From Sipunculus nudus (taxonomy: Eukaryota; Annelida; Sipuncula; Golfingiida; Sipunculidae), in NCBI GenBank assembly GCA_026874595.1, contig CM049309.1, forward strand, positions 4,686,076 to 4,750,075: a stretch of DNA of 64,000 nucleotides, given 5' to 3'. Positions within the stretch are counted from its first letter, which is position 1. Every line of letters starts with the position of its first letter. The notes beneath the pieces are model-generated. The model searched no databases. It had not been told where the DNA came from and saw only the letters and a program-made list of their open reading frames with translations. Shown here one piece after another: positions 27,011 to 37,000 of this stretch. Both the position numbers and the translations under genes were made by a program.

Positions 27011-27172
27011 ATGCTGTACAGTAAAGCTCTGACGCGTTGGTTGTTGACTGCCAGCCAAGCCGTTGCTACAACTCTCCGCACAACAGCAGAAAACCAGCAC
27101 TGTACGACTGTTACCAGTGTTGGGACTTCTGAAGGAGCTTATGAAACGAGAGCAGAAAGTTTCACCAGTTAA
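27011..27172 (+). CDS. Small ORF, 53 codons, basic Ser/Thr-rich N-terminus
   Basis: ATG at 27011 opens a 53-codon frame starting MLYSKALTRWLLTASQAVAT and ending at TAA 27170-27172. The first 25 residues lack acidic residues and carry Arg/Lys and hydroxylated residues, as mitochondrial presequences do. The segment is GC-rich against its surroundings. It may be a first exon, an upstream ORF or chance. No homologue is recognised. Confidence 0.2.
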   Translation: MLYSKALTRWLLTASQAVATTLRTTAENQHCTTVTSVGTSEGAYETRAESFTS

Positions 27173-27198
27173 TATCTAATATTTTAGCTTGAACTTAC

Positions 27199-27211
27199 CG
27201 TTTTCTGACAT
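27199..27211 (-). other. Minus-strand ATG-to-donor segment (possible first coding exon)
   Basis: Read on the minus strand: ATG TCA GAA AAC G followed by GTAAGT, a consensus donor in phase 1. The preceding 250 bases are relatively GC-rich and could be a 5' UTR or promoter. Phase and first base of the split codon (G) equal those of the exon at 961-1081, so both could splice to one downstream exon. Four codons give no homology information. Confidence 0.25.
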
Positions 27212-27904
27212 TCCGCTACGTCTCACAATGCACAATGGGGTTAATACCTGGGCGATAATTCGGTTCAAAGATCATGAACGACTTGTCCAAACGATCAACC
27301 GTGTTTACTTTCATACTTCCATCTCCCACGAGGTGGCGCTAGCGTACAGGTGTGTTTGGCGCAGTGACCTTCTCGCAAGCATTTACACTCAGAAACTTGT
27401 CTATGTGGATTCGATCACGTATAAACACACATTTACATATATAATTGTGGAACGGATTGGAGTATGGGGAACATGAAGAGATACAGTATCACACCTGGAA
27501 GAGACAAAATAATTCGCAACGCACCAAATAACAAGGGCGATTTGTCATTTGAGTGTTAAATTTTGATGTATGTGATTAAATTTAAAAAATCCCATTAATA
27601 ATCGAACTACTTAATTACGACTATAAGAGCAGACATATAGCTTCATGATCATCCAGCATGTTGATCATGTCCAGGGTAATTCATTCATTTTTGTGACAAA
27701 GGTTAGGGTTGGTACACTCGATCGTATCAATGAAAAGCATTTATTTTTTCGTGAGCACAATTAAGATGATTTATACCAAAGTTTAAATGCAACGCCCTTG
27801 GAATATTTCCCCTTACAGGCTTATTTCCCTTATTTTAATGTTATCTATAGATACAGACTACATGTATGAAACTAGTATTCCTCTAAAGTTCTAATACTCC
27901 TGCT

Positions 27905-28222
27905 CATTGCTCCCGCCAGGGGGTGTGCGATCATCCCCGTTCGTGTGTGTGTATGTGTGTGTGTTTGTTTACAACATAACTAACGCATTCTTGAACGGAA
28001 TCTCATGAAATTTTAGTGCTTTTCGGGAATGGGCCAATTTAGAATCGATCAGATATTGGTGTGGATTCGGATCATGAACCGGATTCTGGATTGTCATCAA
28101 GAGATATTCACAAATTTATTAGGTGTCAATTATCAACGAATGAACCTAGAGATATTGGCCGAAAAGGAGAATGCAAACACGTTTTTAGGAGCACCAGCAG
28201 ATACTTGCATTCCTTAGAATGC
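27905..28222 (+). repeat. Dispersed repeat copy (partner at 60.5 kb)
   Basis: This segment has GTGTGTTTGTTTACAACATA, a GAATCTCATGAAATTTTAGTGC block, GATCATGAACCGGATTCTGG, and the end block CTTGCATTCCTTAGAATGC. The same order occurs in reverse at 60540-60830. About 300 bp, no credible ORF. A MITE or SINE-type interspersed repeat. Confidence 0.65.
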
Positions 28223-28920
28223 ATAATGTCTAGTTCAGTCATGTCACGTCTTTCTAAAAAAAACTCTTTACTTTCATTTATTATATTGCATAACTGTTTC
28301 GCGTAGAAATTATATCATGCCACGAAGTTAACACTTCTTGGCCTTCTGGCACCTACCTTACTTTCTGCTAGATGAAAGCTTTTGTAAAATAATAGATCAC
28401 AAGTAACTATTATTGCTCGCTTATTGAAACAATTTTACAATTAGAACCATGTTCATCACACTGCACCTATGTGCCTTTAAAAGAGAGAGAGGGCGAAAAG
28501 GAAGTAGCGCCATCTGTCGTATCTAAGTTAAATTATTTTCTGACGGAGTGGCGCCGACCCTGGCTTTTTTTTACCTTTTTTTTTTGGTCAATGCATGATA
28601 AACGTATTGCACCTCTATTGACACAAATTTTGTTTGTAATCACTAATACCTAAAATTCGTTACCTGTCAAGTTTAAACTTATTCCATGGCAGTGTTTCAT
28701 TTGTTCCCGACCTGTTAATAAAGACAGATAACAAAATGACCGTTCCGCATTACTGCACTTTTATTTTGTACCATCACCATCGGATCCAATTTATTCCACT
28801 GATTTCCCAGAAACCTTATGCTCATTAAAATAATAGATTTTCTGTCCCATTTCCAGCACTTTGGCTTTCCAAGGCTTTCCTGTGCTTGGACAGGTCCACG
28901 TGCCCTATACCCCGACCCGC

Positions 28921-28938
28921 GGGGGGGGGGGGGGGGGG
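28921..28938. repeat. Poly-G run of 18
   Basis: Uninterrupted 18 G following CCCGACCCGC. Overlapping proline/glycine ORFs are artefacts. Confidence 0.9.
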
Positions 28939-29239
28939 TTGATTGTGTGCCGTATTTAACTCCTGGACACACACAGTGTAGTTATTTTCATATATGTGGC
29001 ACCTTCCACATAATTATGTAGAATTCTTCAAGGTTGAAGGGAAAATAAGGAAAATGCCCCCTTGGGACACACTTGGCATCGTTCCTATTACGTCAGGTCC
29101 AGAACGTCGATCTCCGAGGCGTCAGGAATTGCCTCCATCATTAATTACAATCTTTATAGTGAAATGTCTTTTCTGTGTACTCACTATCTACTAAAATTTT
29201 TAGAGAAAGGATATATTTTTCTTCACTCTACTTTGATAA

Positions 29240-29400
29240 CTGAGCGATCCATTAAACATACAGCATAGTGCGCGTGTTTGCGTGGGACGCGTCAGCGGGA
29301 CTTCAGTCGGGTTTGTGGTGGACGGTCTGGGAATCGACCTGGAGGGCCATGGACAAAATCATTAGAAGTCCCTTACCCGGCGGTCACAGAGCTAAGAGGA
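29240..29400 (+). other. GC-rich exon-like patch
   Basis: After an ACATACAG acceptor-like site the + strand reads VCVGRVSGTSVGFVVDGLG and on to a TAG near 29374. A second frame is open further. Composition departs from the AT-rich surroundings, which suggests present or former coding sequence. No family recognised. It may belong with the proline-rich ORF and PHD-like ORF downstream. Confidence 0.2.
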
Positions 29401-29582
29401 TGATTTATATTTTAGCTAGCTATGGTTGGCTTTTGCCAATATTTCAGGTGTGGTTTTATAAAAAAAAATGTGTGGTTTTATATGTGTTTAGCATAATCTG
29501 TGACCAGTAAAAGACCTGGTATCCACACGCTTGTTCAAGACTAATTGATAGGTTATTTTGGCTTCTTTGCATCGGTTTAGGG

Positions 29583-29783
29583 ACATATGGGCCGCCGTCG
29601 ACATCGGCCGCCGGCCTCAAATGGACCATTCGGCCGCCGGCGCCCAGCGGGACGCAATATCAGCCGCCAGCTGCAATTGCCCACAGGCCTGTATTAACTC
29701 TGTCAAGTCAACCATATCGGCCGCGGAAAGAACTAGGCTACCATATCGGCCGCCGCTTCCTCATTATACGTTTCATTGGATAA
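29583..29783 (+). pseudogene. Proline-rich exon-like ORF interrupted by a transposon-like element
   Basis: After a TTTAG acceptor (ending 29580) a 66-codon frame reads TYGPPSTSAAG..., then IRPP, YQPP and YRPR at intervals. The frame stays open up to the left boundary of the inverted-repeat element at 29779 and stops at TAA 29781-29783, inside that element. This suggests that an older, longer ORF was cut by the insertion. The GC-rich motif CGGCCGCCG recurs at 29604, 29631, 29661 (variant), 29718 and 29747, about 28-30 bp apart, so it is also a short degenerate minisatellite. Function unknown. Confidence 0.3.
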
Positions 29784-29788
29784 TCTAT

Positions 29789-29840
<52 letters not shown>

Positions 29841-30088
29841 TGTATATATAATGTATGTAAAAATATATATATATATACACATACCTACATAAATAATAAA
29901 GCAATATAATAAATCAAGGCTTAACATGAATATATTTTATATAAAAATTAAAGTATTTTGATATAAATTATATAAATTAATTAAATTATATAAATTATAT
30001 ATATATATATATATATAAACATACTAATTATGCAAGTATACATCGGGTTATCTTACAGATAGATAATATTGAATAAAACGCCCTCCAG

Positions 30089-30556
30089 TGTGACTGCTGT
30101 GATGGTTGGCAGCACCTCAAATGTAATACAGGAGTGTCAGTTGTGGAATATGAAGAGGCGACCAGAGAAGGGTGGCTTGAATGGATGTGCCAGCCTTGCC
30201 GACAGATGGCGACATCGCCAGCCGAGAATTCCGCCGAAGGTGAAGAACAACAACCTGAACCTGAAGACGAGACCGCAGAGGAAGCAACTACTGCAGCCCC
30301 CCTAGATCTGCTTCAGACCGAACCTGTACACGAGACCCCGGAGGAAACAACCACTGCAGCTCTCATAGATCTGCATCAGCCCGAACCCGTGGAGGAAGCC
30401 CCGGAGGAAGCAGTTAATGCAGCCCCAGAGGAAACACAGGCACAGGACGCCAGTCTGTACGCGGAAGACCTCGGTTCCTTCCACGAACCCTCAGCACTGG
30501 GAGAAAGGGACCTGGCCGTTTGGTCAAGTTGCTGCACAAGGAGGCACAGGTTGTGA
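30089..30556 (+). CDS. PHD-finger C-terminal half plus acidic tail (transposon-associated fragment)
   Basis: After a CCCTCCAG acceptor-like site the frame opens with CDCCDGWQHLKCNTGVS and continues to WMCQPC. This is the spacing of the second half of a PHD-type zinc finger (C-x2-C, W-x-H-x2-C, then W-x-C-x2-C). The first two zinc ligands are absent and would lie in an upstream exon. The WQH..C.TG..S..EY..A....W.C..C pattern recalls proteins that accompany FLYWCH/MULE transposases in invertebrates (family recollection, not a search). It is followed by about 75 residues of acidic, Ala/Glu/Pro-rich sequence with two to three copies of a roughly 21-residue repeat (TTAAPLDLLQTEPV, TTAALIDLHQPEPV). 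TGA ends the frame at 30556. Probably a truncated element gene, not a host gene. Confidence 0.5.
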   Translation, partial: CDCCDGWQHLKCNTGVSVVEYEEATREGWLEWMCQPCRQMATSPAENSAEGEEQQPEPEDETAEEATTAAPLDLLQTEPVHETPEETTTAALIDLHQPEPVEEAPEEAVNAAPEETQAQDASLYAEDLGSFHEPSALGERDLAVWSSCCTRRHRL

Positions 30557-30913
30557 ATATGACAGCCGAACTAGTGTCAAGGGAGCAAGTCTCCAGGATA
30601 TTTTCACACAGAAGCCGTGACGTAAACAGTCGACTCTTTGCTTTATGGGGATGGGGAGCGGAGCGCAACCTCTCTCTTGGCTGCTGGTAGCAGATTGGTT
30701 TGCTCAAAACCAAGTCTGCAACCCGCAGACGAGCCGCAGCAGCAAGAGGACCAGCAAGTGATCGCCTGAGCTATTGTTTTTCTTATTTTTTTTTAATCTT
30801 GTGAGATACATGTATAAATATTCGCTGTGATATCTTTTTTTTTCTCATGTGCGTTTATATTAGTTTTATGTAGAGGTGATGATGATGCGTATTAGTAAGT
30901 TGGTTTTAGTTAG

Positions 30914-30914
<1 letters not shown>

Positions 30915-30970
<56 letters not shown>
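30915..30970. repeat. (TA)n microsatellite
   Basis: Perfect alternating TA tract of about 56 bases inside the CT/AG-armed element. A second tract of about 40 bases lies at 31128-31168. Confidence 0.95.
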
Positions 30971-30971
<1 letters not shown>

Positions 30972-31124
30972 CTTTCCTTGGATTTAAATGAGATTAATGT
31001 TTTCCATGTATATTGTTACATTTTTTTGTAAATATTCTTTGTAAATATTAGTACCAAGAATTCTTTTGTTCACACGTTTTAGTTTATAAGATTTTATTGG
31101 GTTGGATTTTAGCGTAGAAGTATT

Positions 31125-31171
<47 letters not shown>

Positions 31172-31419
31172 TATTGAGATGTTGCTGTGATGCTTTTATC
31201 ATGCAGTAGTTTTGGTCAGTGTTTGTAATGGTTATTGTCATTTCTGTTAATAAATGTGTATTTACTGTAATTTGTCGTTTTTCCGATTGGGAGTTTGTGC
31301 GTGTTTGAGGTGGAATTGAAAACGTTTGCAAAATGCTCGTGGTCACACTGAATAAAAAAAGCTTCAATTCATATAAAATATTGAATGAAAATTGATATAT
31401 GTACATATATACATATATG

Positions 31420-31461
<42 letters not shown>

Positions 31462-31473
31462 ATAGATTATCTG

Positions 31474-33200
31474 GGCCCGCAATTTGTCAGTGAAAGGATA
31501 AAAACCTTGTGCAAATATTTCAGAATTTTGTTATTCAGTCATTCAAAAGGGATCAAAACCTCCTTCTTTTATTGATTTAATACAGGCATATTTTAATAGT
31601 GATAGTATTGGAGATTTAGATGTGGTACTGTTCCCTAATGCATGGTAAAAACAGTGTACAGCTAATTTAAATTGCCTGGTAGTTTAATAGATGGCGCTGC
31701 AATCGCCCTGGGGGAAAAAGGTGAAAAATCCCAGGATTTAGATAAAAATATGGGAAACGATTCACATTTTACGACACACTTCGCATCACTCCCGACAGTT
31801 TAAGACAAAAAACGTGCATATATGAGGTGTGGCCACGGAGGGAATGCGTGACAAAAGTCGTGAGTGATCACCTTCAATTATAATATAGATTTAATTATAG
31901 TTATAATATGGAGTTACATGGTTATAATAATATTTATAAATGTTAAACGCTCGTACAACAGGAAGTCTTAGTCTGGGAAAGCAAATTTATATAGAAAAAT
32001 AAACTTAAAAGAGACAAGGAAATCCACACACGAGATGTTAAAGGGACCTACCATGAATGGATATTAAATGTAAATAGTATAGTCTTCTTAAAATTTTATG
32101 GTATCTGTCAATATTTCATTCTAAGCCCGTTTGCTTAGCTCTGCACACAAGTCGAAAAAAAAGAAAACTTGTAAAGGGGTGTCAGTATCCCAAAAAAAAA
32201 TATAACACGCACGCCATGCACCTGTTGGCCGTACCGCGTAACTCAAGATTTAAAGCTTCCATCCGATTGCGTTTCTTCTTCATGTTTCTTCTCCTGGGTA
32301 TAGAATTGTAGATTTTAAATAGGGTAACGCAGTCTTGTTTTTGGTGAACAGACACGCGTTGCCTGTATTCACAAACACACAGAACCATAACAGCGTGTAA
32401 AATAGATGAACTGGAGATATTAAGCCCGTGTGACGGGATTTTTTTTTTTTTGCTGGGAAACTTTTTAATATAGCCATAAGAGATAATAACGTTAGAAAAT
32501 ACACATATTACTGCTTATTTATATGAACCTTTATTAATTATTTGTGAAAATAGCAAATAATGTATATACCAGTGAATAAGATGTGATTTATAAATATCGA
32601 AAGCGTAACTTATTAAATGATGTATTCACTAAAGTATATCACTGGCAAAGAAATATACCAAATGCTATATAGCTGTACTAGGATCTTCTGTAAACTTTAA
32701 AGATACAAGTATAGCTAAATATGTAGCTTAAAAATATCAAACTTTTGCTCGCAGTTCATAAATAGGAAATCTTTTTGAGAGAAAAAAAATATAAATTTAT
32801 AATTTGTATTTACTTACGACAACGTAAAAGAATTTTAAAAATTTTATCTAAGACTGTTTTGCAGAAAATGCATATGTGTAAATTTAATACCAGATCAAGT
32901 TAAATAATACTTCTAAAAATCCATGAGATCATGCATGGGACCTTAAATGACACTCCGCTCAAAGGTACTGCATCACTGTCTATTTTATTTAAACTTTTTT
33001 TCAAGACACAGTTATGCATAGACAGTAGTTAAAACAATATGCAGGTTAACATATATATTATAGTTCATTTTGGTTAAAAACTGTGCAGGGTGATGCTATG
33101 AGAGAGACGGAGACAGACAGACAGACACGTTCAGACAGCTAGACAGACGGACGGACAGCTAGACAAACTGACAGAGAAAATGGGAATCGATTTGCCTACA
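31474..33200. other. Intergenic DNA upstream of HECTD3
   Basis: AT-rich with no supported exon. A short CAGACAGA-type repeat lies at 33100-33175. The HECTD3 promoter should lie near its right end, but I cannot pick out a specific core promoter element. Confidence 0.4.
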
Positions 33201-33297
33201 GCCTTTGGTTGAAATTAACTGAGCATTTATGGATATATATATAGTAGGGATAAACGAAAAAAAAAATAAATGTGGAAATTATTCTGCATCCAGAAAC

Positions 33298-33316
33298 GGG
33301 GGGGGGGGGGGGGGGG
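33298..33316. repeat. Poly-G run of 19 just upstream of the HECTD3 start
   Basis: Nineteen consecutive G about 95 bases before the HECTD3 ATG, within the probable 5' UTR or proximal promoter. It could form a G-quadruplex and affect transcription or translation. Confidence 0.85.
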
Positions 33317-33411
33317 TTATCTTGTCCGAACTCAGTGAATGTGCTCAACCATATTCCTGTTCCTCCTGCCACCTGCCGGCAATTTATCGAACAACTAGAA
33401 GACTGCTGTCA

Positions 33412-33705
33412 ATGATGGCTTCCGGGGAGACCGGGTCCGTCTCTAGGCGCCGTTTGGCGAACATACGGTGTATGATGGACTGTGTCCGCAGCTTTAAAGA
33501 AAGCAAACCACTTCCCAGACCTATATGCTACGTCCCTGCGGAGGTTGAATACAAATCGTCGGGGAACGCCAGCCTTGTTTTGTACCGTCAGCCATGTACA
33601 AAAAGTACGAAGATTACAGCTATCCAGTGCTCCAGCTCATCCAGAATAGTGGCGTCCGGAGAGGAACTCTGTAACGCTCAGGGCGAGTGGGCGCGGGTAT
33701 TAAAG
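33412..33705 (+). CDS. HECTD3: HECTD3 exon 1 (residues 1-98)
   Basis: Starts MMASGETG, includes [14 protein letters not shown] (human counterpart has LPAALAFVPREV) and GEELCN, a conserved N-terminal motif. The donor AAG|GTATAA is phase 0. The frame is open upstream to 33229 but crosses a poly-G run, so the start at 33412 is preferred. Either of the two adjacent Met codons could serve. Confidence 0.93.
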
Positions 33706-33998
33706 GTATAATCTGATATTTAATTTTGTTTTGAATCATTACAGGGGTGGTTTCCAGGTTTTAGGAAAAGCAGGGGTCCAAACCAGGACTAATGACAATT
33801 TTACCTAATATATCTGTAACATAAGGTCCGCAGGTCAGGAAAGGGTCGTCAGGCCGCAAAAAATGGTCTGAAACTTTAAAAAAAGGAAGTGCTTATTTCC
33901 ACTCCCCCTAGGAGTTACTAATCCCCATGTTTGATGGAACAGATAAGCGTTTGGTAGAATAGATATTCATTTACAGCGGCTCTATAGGATAACATTGA

Positions 33999-34067
<69 letters not shown>

Positions 34068-37000
34068 GTATATTTATATATATTATATATAAAATTAATA
34101 AAAAGTAATGTTATTGGGCTTATCTTTGAGATGCATATCTATCTAATCAGTATAGTGACAATGGTCTTAAAGCACCCTATGTTTCTTTTATAGTTTTAAT
34201 TTTTCTTTTTAATCAAAGTTCTAGTAATTTTCACTTATTTTGACACCATGGTAACAACATTGAAAATGTTTAAGTTGAGATCAGTGGTATGGTAAATCAC
34301 TGACTCAACCTACCAGGGTACAGGTGACATGAAGCGGCATCATGATCAAGGGTCGAATTCTTCACTGTTTTTCGCAAATAACGATCTTTAACTGGTCATT
34401 TCATGTTAATAACCACTCAGGACTTCATCAAATGCAACAGCTTGATGAGAAAACAGTAATTGATTAAGATAAATACTCATTCTAACACTCCTCGCCAACA
34501 TGCACGCCGCCTAGTGGTAGAAGTTTGAAACAGTTGATTTTGCGTGGGTAAATCTGCACAGCATTTTTGATTGTGAGGTGCCAGTCCAGTTTAACTGTCT
34601 AGGCTTTTCCTGGTATTCTGAGCCAAGAGCTGAAAGCACCAGTCTGAGCATATGGACACAAAACCAGAGCTCACTAGTGGTGCCAACAGTCTAAGAATGA
34701 GGACTCTCAGCCAATATTAAAATATATTGAAATCATCCTTACCCTTCATGTGCTACTTAGAGTTAGTTATTATGATCCACATATAAATTTTCAAAATGAT
34801 TAAACAACTAGACCAACATTTGGCTCTGCAAAAAATTATAAATCTATGTCTTTGGAATTTTTGTGGCACATATAAATGTAAAATAACTGTCAGGGGATGT
34901 TCAGCAAATCATTTATGTTTTAAACTTTGATGTTAAATGCATTAAAATTAAATGAAATTCAATAACAAAACTGAAAAACTTAATTGTTCAAAGAACCTGG
35001 TTCTAGAATTGTGTAACTGTTTTTCCCAGTTGTCCCTATTGCATCTATACAAGTACTTGAGAGAGGATTTTGTAAAGAAAAGCAATTATTAAATATCTTT
35101 ATCCAGGGGAAAGAATGACCATCCATGTTATGGTCACTTAATCTGCCAAAATGCCCAGGACTTTACAAGCTTTTATCATAAGGGGGAATGGAAATAAGCA
35201 TCCCCTTAGGGGGAGGGGAAATGAGCATTCGTTTTTTCCACTCCCATGGAGTGGAAATAAGGCCTGCCTTAAAAAAAGGTTGCTAAGGATAAAAAGGGAT
35301 GGTCCAGACCCCCTTTTGCTACAAAACCTGTGATTTGTCACAGGAGAAGTGCCACAAATGACGATAAAGTAAACTGAAATGAATTTTAATGGAAGTGTAA
35401 TTATCCACAGCTGACATTGTCAGCTGCCTAGAATTTACTCCTGGTCAAAGGAGCAAGTCACATCACACATTACACATGACATTAAGACTATTTATCATAG
35501 CCATCTTCAATTGCCTTCAAAACAGATCTATACCAGCCCTGCAGGAACCATCCCACAGAGCAAATATTACATTTTGCTTACACTCCACAAGCACACAGGC
35601 GTAAGCATGCCTGATTCCGTGCTGGTGTGCTGTCAGTTTAAACAAAATGTAACAGCACTGGCTCTGAGGCAGTCTTCGTTGGGCTGGGAATGTTTAATCT
35701 TAACACCTTAATGTAATAAAAATACTAACTGTATGCAACAAAGATATTTTTAATTAAACTGATTTTCCCCAAGATATAATCATTGTTTCCTTTTGTCCAT
35801 GGTCCCTTTCAACTGAGAAGTTTTTGAGATATTTTGAGGATATCAAACTAGAAACAGGGCTGAAGACAGAACCTCTCCCAACCAAGTTTATGAGTTGTTA
35901 TTCATGATACTATCCTAAGCAATACAATTCTAAGGGCCCGGTGACTTTGAGTTGTGCTTTCCTGCCCTATATTACACAAACCACACTTAGTGATAAGGGA
36001 TCATTGAACAGTCACTTGACCTGGTTAATGCCAACTTAATGCTGAAGGATTGAATATACAATCCCAAAGGCTCAATCTGACATTGATGATACCATGGTTA
36101 TTCTGCATGGTTATTGAATTATGAATAACCATGAATATTTTAATGTATATTTTTGGTATTCATGAATATTTTATTGTATATTGTCTGTATTCATGAATAT
36201 TATACTGTATATTTTTACTTAAATTTTTAGTATTCATGAATATTGTAATATATATTCCAGTTTTCATGAATATTTTAAGATATAATTTCAGTATTCATGA
36301 ATATTGTATTGTATATTTTCAGTAATTTTCATGAATATTCATTGTATAATTTCAGTATTCATGTTAATTTTTTTGTATATTTTCAGTATTCATGAATATA
36401 TTCATGTATATATTCAGTATTTATGTATATTTTATTGTGTATTCTCTGCATTCATGTATATTTTATTGTATATTTTCAGCATTCATGTATATTTATTGTA
36501 TATTTTCAGCATTCATGTATATTTTATTGTATATTTTCAGCATTCATGTATATTTTATTGTATATTTTCAGTATTGGTATATATTTTCAGTATTCAGCAG
36601 ACAAGAAGAACCAGCAGGTGTTTAACGATGAAGAAGCGTGGGTTTTGGTGTGTCCAGCTCAGGTGACAAGTGATGAGGTCCCGGTGTTAAACCTTGTGGC
36701 TGAGGCAGATTCTAAGTTTAAACCATTCACAAGGTCTGTAATGGTACACCCACATGAACAGTGTATATGGCATTTTGAAGAAACATCAGTTAGGTAGTCA
36801 CTTATAGTTAGGTACTAGAATTCTAGGCTTACAGTGCCAGATTCAAGCCAGCAAAAAGAAAGTGTGAAATTTAATAAATTGATATCAGTGTCATATATAT
36901 TTTAATAGCTAGCAATATCAATTTTGAAATTAAAGCATGCGAAGCATGTTCAAAATGTCCTTATAAAATCGGTTTTATCTTCCTGAAAGTTTGGAAATTC

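Larger units (their letters stand above)
29779..31471. mobile_element. 1.69-kb element with CT/AG-armed terminal inverted repeats
   Basis: The left end is GATAATCTATAGT followed by about 23 CT dinucleotides. The right end is about 18 AG dinucleotides followed by ACTATAGATTATC, the exact reverse complement of the left 13 bases. TG flanks both sides (29777-29778 and 31472-31473), a possible 2-bp target duplication. Inside are a PHD-like ORF (30089-30556) and two long TA tracts. The structure suggests a non-autonomous DNA transposon. A foldback formed around microsatellites is the alternative. Confidence 0.55.

Noticed and set aside
30984-31406. Minus-strand 140-codon ORF
   Set aside because: Runs through a TA microsatellite and AT-rich DNA inside the CT/AG-armed element. 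No coding character.
33229-33411. Upstream extension of HECTD3 exon 1 to an ATG at 33229
   Set aside because: The extension crosses a 19-base poly-G run (poly-glycine) and has no counterpart in known HECTD3 proteins, whose N-terminus aligns with the Met at 33412.
36304-36797. Overlapping plus-strand ORFs rich in Ile, Phe, Tyr (77-124 codons)
   Set aside because: Translation of the 31-bp intron array. Only the part from 36591 on is real exon 2 sequence.
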